DNA of 64,000 nt from Limnoperna fortunei. Its lineage: Eukaryota; Mollusca; Bivalvia; Mytilida; Modiolidae. Shown here piece after piece: positions 52,481 to 64,000 of the stretch (its first letter is position 1; every line of letters starts with the position of its first letter). The translations under genes and the position numbers were made by a program. Below the pieces are notes generated by a model. The model made no database searches. It had not been told where the DNA came from and saw only the letters and a list, made by a program, of their open reading frames with translations. The stretch spans positions 17,184,641-17,248,640 of the forward strand of contig OX104122.1 in assembly GCA_944474755.1 (NCBI GenBank). The letters are read 5' to 3'.

Positions 52481-53382
52481 ATGCGTCTGTCTATATAGTT
52501 GTATTCTGAAATACAGTTTCAATACGATAAGAAAAGATAATGTCGGAATTTTCTATTGCATTTTCGTTTTAACGCAACAACAGAACGAAATGCCAACACA
52601 CTAGTCTCACAAACTAAGCCCAAAACTAGTTCAAAAATGGTAAAAGTTGATTGCACAACATCTGGACAGCCTTAACATACACTTTCGAGCCATCGCAGAT
52701 TGAACTGAGAAAGTAAATAGAAAAAAGAAGAATTTCTTTTGGGAGACATAAGTATTGTTTAAATAGTAACCGTTGTGCTTATTCTGGTAATAAATTTTGT
52801 CATGTTGTCATGGGGTTTTCTTCTTGAAGACAATTACAAAAAATCCATTATTACTATACCACTTTATCAAAAAAAGACTTCATGCATCCCATTTATCGAT
52901 AAATAATCAAAATAAACATAGTGACATATTGATACTCGGATTAATTTGTACACTTTCCACGTGATTTACACCACAGAGTAATCAACTGTGCAAGTCCAAT
53001 CTATTTTATTAGCAATATATACCCAAGGTACCTTATATGACAAGATCCAAAGTTAGAAAATTCACTTAAATGACACTCGTCAAGAAAGACGCGGAATAAT
53101 CTTGTCCATTTCATCGGATATTTGACAGTACATTTTGATTGTTCGATGCGATTTTGTTACTTAGAATTCGAGGCATTAAGGTTTGATTTTGTAAATTGTT
53201 CAAAGAACAGAAATTATAACTGTAAGAAGTGTGTATCGCCGCACCAAAGAGCAGTTAACAAATAGTTAAACTATCAACTCAGAAAGTTATGATTTGACCT
53301 TGAAGTAACTAGAAATAAGACTACTATTTGATGTTTTTTAAATAGTAAACGAATACAGTTCTTCAATTTTTCAAGGTATGAC
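52481..53382. other. Unique AT-rich stretch
   Basis: No feature recognised. Confidence 0.5.
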
Positions 53383-53390
53383 GCTTTGCC

Positions 53391-53473
53391 GTAGTCCGAG
53401 AATCCTCTACCGTCCAACGCTTTTTTGTGTCCCACGCAAAAAAAGCGTTGGACGGCAGAGGATTCTTGGACTA
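53391..53473. mobile_element. 83-bp fold-back element with 8-bp direct flanks
   Basis: The arms TAGTCCGAGAATCCTCTACC...CGTCCAACGCTTTTTTG and CAAAAAAAGCGTTGGACG...GCAGAGGATTCTTGGACTA pair over about 35 bp around a loop of roughly 9 bases. The element is flanked on both sides by GCTTTGCC (53383-53390 and 53474-53481), which fits an 8-bp target-site duplication as made by hAT-type transposases. It is non-autonomous, with no coding capacity. Confidence 0.7.
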
Positions 53474-53689
53474 GCTTTGCCTATAATTCACTATACACGT
53501 ACAATGATCTTTTTATAAAAGTCAGTCATTAAAATAACTTGATCCATTGAAATGTTTTGAAATACACGACGGCACTATAAACTCGCCAAACATGCTTTTT
53601 AAAAGTTACCATAAATTCATAAAAATATCACGCAATGGCCTATGTAGTAAGCACAATAGAAGATTAGTCATTCATCAACCAACTGGTTC

Positions 53690-56600
53690 AGGACTCGTCA
53701 GCAAAACCATCGATTCGTCTACCATGACAGCAAACCATCGGTCCCTCTACCATGACAGCAAACCATCGGTTCCTCTACCATGACAGCAAACCATCGGTTC
53801 CTCTACCATGGCAGTAAACCATCTTCTGCCATGAAAGCAAACCATCAGTCTCTCTACCATGACAGCAAACCATCGGTTCCTCTACCATTACAGCAAACCA
53901 TCAGTTCCTCTACCATGACAGCAAACCGTCGGTTCCTTTACTATACAGCAAACCATCGGTTCCTCTACTATGACAGCAAACCATCGGTTTCTTTACCATG
54001 ACAGCAAACCACCGGTTTCTCTACCATGGCAGTAAACCATCGGTTCCTCTACCATGACAGCAAACCATGGGTTCCTCTACCGTGACAGCAAACCATCGGT
54101 TCGTCTACCATGACAGCAAACCATCGGTTCCTCTACCATGACAGCAAACCATCGGTTCCTCTACCTTGACAGCAAACCAACGGTTTCTTTACCATGACAG
54201 CAAACCACCGGTTTCTCTACCATGGCAGTAAACCATCAGTTCCTCTACTATGACATCAAACCATCGGTTCCTCTACCATGACAGCAAACCATCGGTTCCT
54301 CTACTATGATAGCAAACCATCGGATCCTCTACTATGACAGCAAACCATTGGTTCCTCTACCATGACAATAAACCATCGGTTCCTCTACCATGGCAGTAAA
54401 CCTACGGTTCCTCTACCATGACAATAAACCATCGGTTCCTCTACTATGACAGCAAACCATTGGTTCCTCTACCATGACAATAAACCATCGGTTCCTCTAC
54501 CATGACAGCAAACCATCGGTTCCTCTACTATGATAGCAAACCATCGGATCCTCTACCATGACAGCAAACCATCGGTTCCTCTACCATGACAATAAACCAT
54601 CGGTTCCTCTACCATGACAGCAAACTATCGGTTCCTCTACCATGACAGCAAACCACCGGTTTCTCTACCATGACAGCAAACTATCGGTTCGTCTACCATG
54701 ACAGCAAACCATCGCTTCCTCTACCATGACAACAAACCACCGGTTTCTCTACCATGGCAGTAAACCATCGGATCCTCTGCCATGAAAGCAAACCATCAGT
54801 CTCTCTACCATGACAGCATACCACCGGTTTCTCTACCATGACAGCAAACTATCGGTTCACCTACCATGGCAGTAAACCATCGGTTCCTCTACTATGAGAG
54901 CAAACCATCGGTTCCTCTACTATGACAGCAAACCATCGGTCCCTCTACTATGACAGAAAACCACCGGTTTCTCTACCATGAAAACAAACTATCGGTTCCC
55001 CTACCATGACAGCAAACCATGGGTTCCCCTACCATGACAGCAAACCATCGGTTCGTCTACCATGACAGCAAACCATCGGTTCCTCTACCTTGACAGCAAA
55101 CCATCGGTTTCTTTACCATGACAGCAAACCACCGGTTTCTCTACCATGGCAGTAAACCATCAGTTCCTCTACTATGACATCAAACCATCGGTTCCTCTAC
55201 TATGATAGCAAACCATCGGATCCTCTACTGTGACAGCAAACCATTGGTTCCTCTACCATGACAATAAACCATCGGTTCCTCTACCATGGCAGTAAACCAT
55301 CGGTTCCTCTACCATGACAATAAACCATCGGTTCCTCTACTATGATAGCAAACCATCGGATCCTCTACTATGACAGCAAACCATTGGTTCCTCTACCATG
55401 ACAATAAACCATCGGTTCCTCTACCATGACAGCAAACCATCGGTTCCTCTACTATGATAGCAAACCATCGGATCCTCTACCATGACAGCAAACCATCGGT
55501 TCCTCTACCATGACAATAAACCATCGGTTCCTCTACCATGACAGCAAACTATCGGTTCCTTTACCATGACAGCAAACCACCGGTTTCTCTACCATGACAG
55601 CAAACTATCGGTTCGTCTACCATGACAGCAAACCATCGGTTCCTCTACCATGACAACAAACCACCGGTTTCTCTACCATGGCAGTAAACCATCGGATCCT
55701 CTGCCATGAAAGCAAACCATCAGTCTCTCTACCATGACAGCATACCACCGGTTTCTCTACCATGACAGCAAACTATCGGTTCACCTACCATGGCAGTAAA
55801 CCATCGGTTCCTCTACTATGAGAGCAAACCATCGGTTCCTCTACTATGACAGCAAACCATCGGTCCCTCTACTATGACAGAAAACCACCGGTTTCTCTAC
55901 CATGACAACAAACTATCGGTTCCCCTACCATGACAGCAAACCATCGGTTCCTCAATCATGACAGCAAACTATTGGTTTCTCTACTATGACAGCAAACCAC
56001 CGGTTTCTCTACCATGACAGCAAACTATCGGTTCCCCTACCATGACAGCAAACCACCGGTTTCTCTAACATGACAGCAAACCATCGGTTCATCTACCACG
56101 ACAGCAAACCATTGGTTCCCCTATCACAACAGCAAGCCTTTACTCCTCTACCATGACAGCAAACCATCGGTTCCTTTACTATACAGCAAACCATCGGTTC
56201 CTCTACCTTGACAGCAAACCATCGGTTTCTTTACCATGACAGCAAACCACCGGTTTCTCTACCATTGCAGTAAACCATCGGTTCCTCTACCATGACAGCA
56301 AACCATCGGTTCGTCTACCATGACAGCAAACCATCGGTTCCTCTACCATGACAGCAAACCATCGGTTCCTCTACCTTGACAGCAAACTATCGGTTCCTCT
56401 ACCTTGACAGCAAACCATCGGTTTCTCTACCATGACAGCAAACTATCGGTTCCTCTACCATGAAAGCAAACCATCGGTTCCTCTACCATGACAGCAAACC
56501 ACCGGTTCCTCTTCCATGACAGCAAACCATCGGTCCCTCTGCCATGACAGCATTCCATCGGTTCCTCTACCATGACAGCAAACCATCGGTTCGTCTACCA

Positions 56601-57600
56601 TGACAGCAAACCATCGGTTCCTCTACCATGACAACAAACCACCGGTTTCTCTACCATGGCAGTAAACCATCTTCTGCCATGAAAGCAAACCATCAGTCTC
56701 TCTACCATGACAGCATACCACCGGTTTCTCTACCATGACAGCAAACTATCGGTTCCCCTACCATGTCAGTAAACCATCGGTTCCTCTACTATGAGAGCAA
56801 ACCATCGGTTCCTCTACTATGAAAGCAAACCATCGGTCCCTCTACTATGACAGCAAACCACCGGTTTCTCTACCATGACAACAAACTATCGGTTCCCCTA
56901 CCATGACAGCAAACCATCGGTTCCTCTACCATGACAGCAAACCATTGGTTTCTCTACTATGACAGCAAACCACCGGTTTCTCTACTATGACAGCAAACTA
57001 TCGGTTCCCCTACCATGACAGCAAACCATCGGTTCCTCTACCATGGCAGCAAACCACCGGTTTCTCTACCACGACAGGAAACTATCGGTTCCCCTACCAT
57101 GACAGCAAACCATTGGTTTCTCTACTATGACAGCAAACCACCGGTTTCTCTAACATGACAGCAAACCATCGGTTCATCTACCACGACAGCAAACCATTGG
57201 TTCCCTTATCACAACAGCAAGCCTTTACTCCTCTAGCTTCCATGATAGCAGACCATCTATTCCATTTCCATGACGTTAGACCATCAATCCTCCTCCACGA
57301 CAGCAGACCATCTATCCTCGTCCACGACAGCAGACCATCTATTCAATTTCCACGACAGAAGACCATCTATTCCATTTCCATGATAACAGACCATCTATTC
57401 CTCTTCAATGATAGCACATCATCTCTTCCTCTTCAATGTTAGCATGCCATCTATTCCTCTTACATGATAGCAGAACATCTATTCCAATACCATGATAGCC
57501 GATCATCTTTTTCTCTTCCACGACAGCAGATCATCTCTTCTCTTGTGACAGCAGATCATTAATTCCTCCTCCATGACAGCAGACTATCTAAACCATCTTT
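53690..57600. repeat. 28-bp minisatellite, ~140 copies, with a 924-bp higher-order repeat
   Basis: The unit is CCATGACAGCAAACCATCGG plus TTCCTCTA. Marker variants recur at 924 bp (33 units): CTACCTTGAC at 54161 and 55085, TGACATC at 54251 and 55175, and the block ending GATCCTCTGC at 54780 and 55704. Single-unit gains and losses occur within the period but balance out. A variant with a 7-bp deletion (CCATCTTCTGCC) occurs near both ends (53822 and 56669). Units decay from 57160 on. Confidence 0.96.
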
Positions 57601-59278
57601 TCCTCTACAATGTATTCATCTACCATGATAAACAGACCATACATTTTCTGATAATGCACGAATAATGTTTATTATCAGATATTTATAAACCAATTTAAAA
57701 ATAAATTCTAAGCTAAATGTACAAAACGCGTGGTTCTAAATATTCAATCATGTGAGAATTATTATAACATAAAGTTTAATTTAAAAAATCCAACTTTGTA
57801 TTTGGTATCTGTTTGGTGGTAAGATAGTACTATATCACTTCCAAAATATATTTAAAAAAAATTAGAAATATCTATCATGCCTAACTCTTTTTCAACCTAT
57901 GGAAGCATCCCTTTCTTCAGTAATGAAGTCCAATAAGCACCATAAATACATAAAAAAGGCAAAGAAAAATACAAAGAAATAGGATCAATTGTGGTGTCGT
58001 TATTACGGATCATATAGTGCGTAGTATTGTATAGGTATAACGTCAATAAATGTGTACCAGTAACAGGTAACCAGATTGTGTACCCTACAACAGTGAATAC
58101 TTACGTTGTATTCTGACTGGGTCAAAGGTTACAATTTTTGGTCTGTAAGCTCCTTCATGAATTAAGTTTTAAAGAGTGGTAAAATTTTTCTCAGATCTTG
58201 CTAGACAATTTTGAATTGTTCTAACTACTGAAAAAAGGAATTGGTCAAGAATATACATGGCATATTTTTTCCTAGCCCAGGTCAATGCTGATCAATGTTA
58301 GAAACGTATGCAAATTACTGAAATGCTACTAAGGGCAAAACATTTACTACCGTTCTCCCTAAGATATACTATTAGTATTTGGTCACATAAATGATATTTT
58401 CAGTACGTGTTTAATGCTTGTCATTTACTAAAATATGACCACGTGTAGTTTAATTTGGTGATAGTACCTATCGTAAATGTAAATCTCCTTAATTTAAACG
58501 TTTGTAACATTGGTGCAAGGTTGTTTAAGGAAAAATCAAATTTCTCACTACTTATCCCCGATGACACTTAAGATATCATTATCTATAACATAAAATGCCT
58601 TAAAAACATTCATTGTTTGGAACATCTTTGTCCAACATGATGCCAAATAAACACGCAACTTGAAACAAGATGCCCTTTTGTGTCATTTTTAAAACATTGC
58701 AGCAAATAATTTATTTGCATGTTTCGTTGCAAAGTTATCATTTATTCTATCTTATCGCGACTTGATTACTTTTTGGTAAAAATACGAGAAAATAATTTTC
58801 CTCCGATCAATGCTGTACCGTAGGGCGTTTTTCTACTTGTCTGTCGTAATGAGAACAATGGCGATGTTTTAAATCTGTTACATCGTTTCATCTAACAAGC
58901 TTCATTTAATTCTTACAAAGACGATACAGTAAAACGCATGTAAGAATAGGACATATTGTAATCAGACGACAGGGCAGTTATTATATTAAAAATTATTATC
59001 TATTTCTTGCATGCATAAAGTGCTTAAAATATTCAAATTAACAACAGGATGCATCAATAAAAGTCAAAACAATGTACATGTACAATATTTACTCAGAAAT
59101 GCACTTGTATGTTTACTTAAAATGATTTTTAGAAAAACGTTTTACTTCTCGAAATTTGAATTTGAAATTAAATTATTTAAACGGTTTTAAATGTGAAAAT
59201 ATGTGGCACAACTTTATCTTATACTTCTGCTGATTTTTCAAATTTTCAAATACAGAACTGCTTAGCGTTTTTTTTCAG
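57601..59278. other. Unique AT-rich stretch
   Basis: No feature recognised up to the acceptor-like GTTTTTTTTCAG ending at 59278. Confidence 0.5.
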
Positions 59279-59389
59279 GTGGCAACTCTGTACGGAAAAC
59301 GTTACCGCGGACTACAGCAGGGGTGTCACGGTCCTGGCACTATGGAGAAACCTTTTGTGATTAATTGTAAATGTGTAGGCGCCCTGTAG
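59279..59389 (+). other. Possible terminal exon of an unknown gene
   Basis: A strong acceptor-like sequence (a run of nine T then CAG) precedes a GC-richer patch. One frame reads VATLYGKRYRGLQQG, then CHGPGTMEKPFVINCKCVGAL to TAG at 59387-59389 (36 codons). A C-x17-C-x-C ending near the C-terminus recalls secreted cystine-rich ligands (noggin-like or IL-17-like ends), but that is only a shape match. All three frames are open for about 25 codons, so frame choice is uncertain. Confidence 0.25.
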
Positions 59390-60470
59390 TCATACAAAAG
59401 TCACTGCCAATTCTTGATCCATGATGATCCATCCCAGTTTTAGAATTGATTTATTTTGTGTTCAAGTTTTCTCGCCCAGTAAATAGTTAAAATAATGGTC
59501 ACTGGATATCAGAAACCATCAATCTATTCATTTCACATTCAAGTCTCTATAACTTTTGTCTGGTTTAAAGGCAATTACTTTTTGAATTTAGGAAACATTT
59601 CGAATGATTCCATTTTAGTATTGTAGTTTCAGAGACCTATAATTAACCTACTAACTCAAAACAATTATCGTACGGTTTTAGTTTAATAGCAGGTATGCAC
59701 AACTTTTTTTTATATTTCAGACAATGCATGTACGAATAGAATCAGCGATAGTATAAACAAATTCTTTATATCTTAATTTAAATATAAAAACCCTGATATA
59801 TTGCTTTATATATTTAACAACATAGAAGAAAATATAGGAAAAAATATGAAGACGCAAGATCAAAACTAACAATATTTAGATCTTTCAACAATTGAGGCTA
59901 CAAATTGAAATATTTGCTTATTATCATGTCCATAGTATTACTATTCATATTTAATTACTTTGATAGAAATAAGTCATATGAACATCTTAAAATGAACAAA
60001 TAATCTTATTCACCCAAGCATTTTGGAACTGAATAAAATCATAATAAAAAAGGGAAATTTAATAATTGAAATAGTAAACTAACTTATAGACAGTATTTTA
60101 ACAATGCACGTGTCACCTGAACAAGCTAAGGACAGTTCTTCGGGGGAGATTGTATATATTATTATCTTTGTGACAAAAAAATGTTTTGATTATTGACACA
60201 AACGTACAAACCCTGCTTAAAGTTCTTGAAGCATTTGAAGCACCTGAGTGACTTGGATAATGTTACTTGGTGCAGGAAGAATAAATTACACAGAAAATAC
60301 AATAGAAAATGTGCATAAAAATAAATACAACAAATACAATCAATTTAATTTATTTACTGATGTGACTTTTGACATATTCTAATGTTTGTCTTTGATTTGC
60401 GAAATTATATTAGAAAATAGTCAACCCATATATTGCATAACAATTAAATGCTGCATAATACCGGTTAATG
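59390..60470. other. Unique AT-rich stretch
   Basis: No feature recognised. Confidence 0.5.
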
Positions 60471-60474
60471 TACT

Positions 60475-61585
60475 GAAGTGAAGGATGCGGTTCCTTTGGT
60501 TAAGTAACAACAGGAGTGTAGGATGTGGTTCCTTTGGTTAAGTAACAACAGGAGTGTAGGATGGGGTCACTTTGGTTAAGTAACATCAGGAGTGTAGGAT
60601 GTGGTCTCTTTGGTTAAGTAACATCAGGAGTGTAGGATGTGGTCCCTTTGGTTTGTACTGGAGTGTAGGATATGGTCCCTTTGGTTTGTACTGGAGTGTA
60701 GGATGTGGTCCCTTTGGTTAAGTAACAACAGGAGTGTAGGATGTGGTCTCTTTGGTTAAGTAACAACAGGAGTGTAGGATGTGGTCTCTTTGGTTAAGTA
60801 ACAACAGGAGTGTATGATGTGGTCTCTTTGGTTAAGTAACATCAGGAGTGTAGGATGTGGTCCCTTTGGTTTGTACTGGAGTGTAGGATATGGTCCCTTT
60901 AGTTTGTACTGGAGTGTAGGATGTGGTCCCTTTGGTTTGTTCTGGAGTGTAGGATGTGGTCCCTTTGGTTTGTTCTGGAGTGTAGGATGTTGTCCCTTTG
61001 GTTTGTACTGGAGTGTAAGATATGGTCCCTTTGGTTTGTACTGGAGTGTAGGATGTGGTCCTTTTGTTAAGTAACACCATAATAAATGTAATGGAGTGTA
61101 GGATTTGGTCCTTTGGTTTGTACTGAAATGTAGGATGTGGTCCCTTGGTTAAGTAACACCATAATAAATGTAATGGAGTGTAGGATGTGGTCCTTTGGTT
61201 TGTACTGAAATGTAGGATGTGGTCCCTTTGGTTTGTACTGAAGTGTAGGATGTGGTCCCTTGGTTAAGTAACACCATAATACATATACTTGAGTGTAGGA
61301 TGAGGTCCCTTGGTTAAGTAACACCATAATAAATGTACTGGAGTGTAGGATGTGGTCCTTTGGTTTGTACTGAAGTGTAGGATGTGGTCCCTTGGTTAAG
61401 TAACACCATAATAAATATACTTGAGTGTAGGATGAGGTCCCTTGGTTAAGTAACACCATAATAAATGTACTGGAGTGTAGGATGTGGTCCCTTTGGTTTA
61501 AACTGGAGTGTAGGATGTGGTCCCTTTGGTTAAGTAACACCATAATAAATGTACTGGGGTGTAGGATGTGGTCCCTTTGGCTAAA
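60475..61585. repeat. 33/38-bp mixed minisatellite (GGAGTGTAGGATGTGGTCCC core)
   Basis: About 30 units share GGAGTGTAGGATGTGGTCCC then TTTGGTT. They end in TGTACT (33 bp), in AAGTAACAACA (about 38 bp) or in AAGTAACACCATAATAAATG (longer). The subtypes are interspersed in blocks, which suggests conversion and block duplication within the array. Confidence 0.93.
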
Positions 61586-64000
61586 AATATATGATTTTAT
61601 GTATTATTTGAATACATGTATCTTGATTTTCGATAAGCATTACACCATCAGACAATGTGTGCATGAATTTACTATTAAAAAGATTGCTAGTATAACACTG
61701 TGTAGGGGGCATTTTTGAATATCTGTTTACTAAAATTACACATTAAAAGTATGTGCAACTATTTAATACATTGAATTTTGTGAAAATAAAATCGTTTGTT
61801 TGAAACGATCATAGATAAAATAAAAATGGAATGTAAGTGTCATGACAATTTTAAATATTTTAGCTCATTAAGTGAGTCATTTTACTATCGTATAATATAC
61901 AGTTTATCAATTAAATGGCTCTTCAAGAAATAATTTTTGTTGAAATTTAAATTAAGTGTCATTTGCCATCTTCAAAGAGTTATACAGCATAGGAAATTAA
62001 TTTACGCGCCAACTATCAAACAAAATTATTAGGCTAAGCTAATAAAAATATATTCAAAGAGTTCAAACACAATTTGGACATTCCTCCTCGCCTGTGCAGT
62101 TAAGTTGTAAATAACATTAGGTTTAAAATGGGAAAAGTATATTGAGTGTGGAATAAGTACAGATGTATTTGCATAATCTATTATTTCAAATCCCATAATT
62201 AGTCTTATTACTGTACAAAAAACTCTCTTGACAAAAATTTATTTTTATTTTGTCTTATTTTCATGAACGATGCATCCCCTCGGTACCTTGACAATTTTGT
62301 AACGAGACCGATCATATCTAGTCGTGTACCATCACGGAACATCTCTATATCTACTAACATGGATTTCTACAATCACACTCCAATATTCATTTATCTAAAT
62401 TTTAATGATGTATAACTATTAACGTACTTAGCAGACGGTACATTCTTATAAATAAAAAAATGTCGATGAAAGAAGCTTAGCGTACTTAAGTAGTAAATCC
62501 GACGGTAAAATAATGAATTATAAGCCTGAAAAGAATACAGATTTACTAGTCCAGTCCAGTCCAGTCAGACAACAATGGTCTGGTCAACGACAATATAAGA
62601 CGCGACAGACTCTACATCAGACCAGATAAGCAACACATTTGGATCACAGAAGTCACTGAAATTCATAAATTACTATAATGCTTAAAACGTAAAACGTAAA
62701 TTAGGAAGCTTTAAACGCTGTTAAACGACAGAGTCTTGTCATCGCCAGACTAGAACTAAGGCAGATATGAAAGGTAGCTTTGTAAAATTGTACAGGTATC
62801 ATTTTTAAACGTGCGAAGGAAAAATAAAACAGATTTAATGCCGGGTTTTCGTGATTTTTTACATTTACAAAATCGAAGCATTTTCCGTTCTAAGGTTATT
62901 ATTAGTAATTTTGGTAAAGCCATGTCTTATTTTGGTAAAGCCATGCCGTATTTTGACAAAACTTCTTTTATGTAAATGAATTTAGTTTTATAAGAGCAAC
63001 TTATATCTAAAATAAACAAATCAAACTTATTTAAGAGGAAATATATCGCGATCAAACTACTTCTTGCAAACGAGGGCTGCTTTCGACCTGTCAATATATG
63101 GCAATTAGACCAATCATTTTCTTAGTTTTAAATTGTTTCTTGGACAATTGTTTTTGTATTCACTTTTCTCTATATGCTCTTTGTTAAATTCTGGAAACAA
63201 ATATCTTTCTAACAAACGAAAATTCTGTCGAGGTTTCTCTCCGTCCCTCTGAAAAGAATATCAATCAATATACATGTAAATGCTACTTGTATTGACTGCC
63301 AGTTTCAAATAAAAAAATGTAAATGTATCACATAAAGAAACACTATATAGCCAACACAAGATAACATACAGAATACAAACAAACACAAGACAATAACAAA
63401 TAATGACCTAAGGAAAACCTAAGGCACAGTTTTGGAAATTAGCGTTATAATTTTAAAAGTATGTTTCAAATATATTTGTATAATTTAATTGTAACTTGAC
63501 AAATTCCTTGTATTCTGTAATAAAATGGTGTATTCAAAAATAATTAATTTCCGTTCTGCAATTACATTTCAATTTAAAAAGAAAGATGAGAGTCTGTCCT
63601 CGGATGATGTCACTCTGCAGGCTGTAATGATATGAGAATGTATATAATCATTGAAAATGAAGTAGATTGATGGTAACCTACGGTGCAATACAATCTCCTT
63701 GTTTGTGTTTTAACGCACTTGGTGGTAATTATGGGAAAGATGATTGAAGAAGTTTGTTGACAAAAATCCCATCTTTAAGATAGTGGTGTCCCAGTCAGAA
63801 AAACTCCAACTGATAAAATCTGCCACCATCGTTATTACAAAAACATGTTTCTGTTCAATTCTCATATCTAAATAACGGTTAAGGTCACCCAGAATGGCAT
63901 GGGAAAATATCAAAGTTTACAAAGATGAGGCGTTGTCTTCAGTGATATAACCAGGAACTTTAATTGTGTTTTTATGACAAGAAACTTCTTGGCTTTTTTA
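61586..64000. other. Unique AT-rich stretch to the window end
   Basis: Contains a four-copy CCAGT run at about 62551-62567. No exon, RNA gene or mobile element can be supported. Confidence 0.5.

Overview
The window looks like a piece of a lophotrochozoan animal genome, most likely a bivalve mollusc. The evidence is an AT-rich background, one intron-containing zinc-finger gene of the animal PRDM3/PRDM16 (MECOM, Hamlet, EGL-43) family, tRNA-derived SINE copies, LINE remnants, and a very heavy load of unrelated minisatellites. The genus cannot be fixed from sequence alone. There is no sign of bacterial, viral or organellar gene organisation.

The only well-supported protein-coding gene runs on the + strand from about 15961 to 38222. 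Six exons (15961-16205, 27890-28000, 30818-30929, 34126-34261, 35564-35654, 36180-38222) join with canonical GT/AG sites and fully compatible phases into one open frame of 911 codons. They encode a divergent PR (SET-like) domain, a C2HC finger, five C2H2/C2HC fingers, a Pro-rich and Ser/acidic linker, two CtBP-binding motifs (PFDLS, PLDLT), a three-finger C-terminal cluster and an acidic tail. The exon or exons carrying the start codon were not found and are probably upstream of the window. By family knowledge the product is a nuclear transcription factor/chromatin regulator.

Most of the rest is non-coding. More than twenty distinct tandem-repeat families take up roughly one third of the window, by eye. 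The largest are a 27-bp array (1-1790, with an 837-bp higher-order unit), a 65-bp array (4300-5757), a 34-bp array of about 105 units (12275-15846) ending 115 bp before the first PR exon, a 22-bp array (16590-18200), a 26-bp array (22050-23275), a 48-bp array carrying a 16-bp perfect palindrome in many units (42835-43832), a 28-bp array (53690-57600, with a 924-bp higher-order unit) and a 33/38-bp array (60475-61585). Several exons of the PRDM gene have tandem repeats or SINEs starting close to their splice sites.

Mobile-element traces include a LINE ORF2 C-terminal fragment abutting the 34-bp array, a probable LINE 3' tail (~8430-8550), a tandem pair of tRNA-derived SINEs right after the second PR exon, a nested inverted-repeat element of about 1.35 kb (46705-48049), and an 83-bp fold-back element with an 8-bp direct duplication (53391-53473). 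Two short exon-like patches downstream (44181-44286; 59279-59389) may belong to unrecognised transcripts but are weakly supported.
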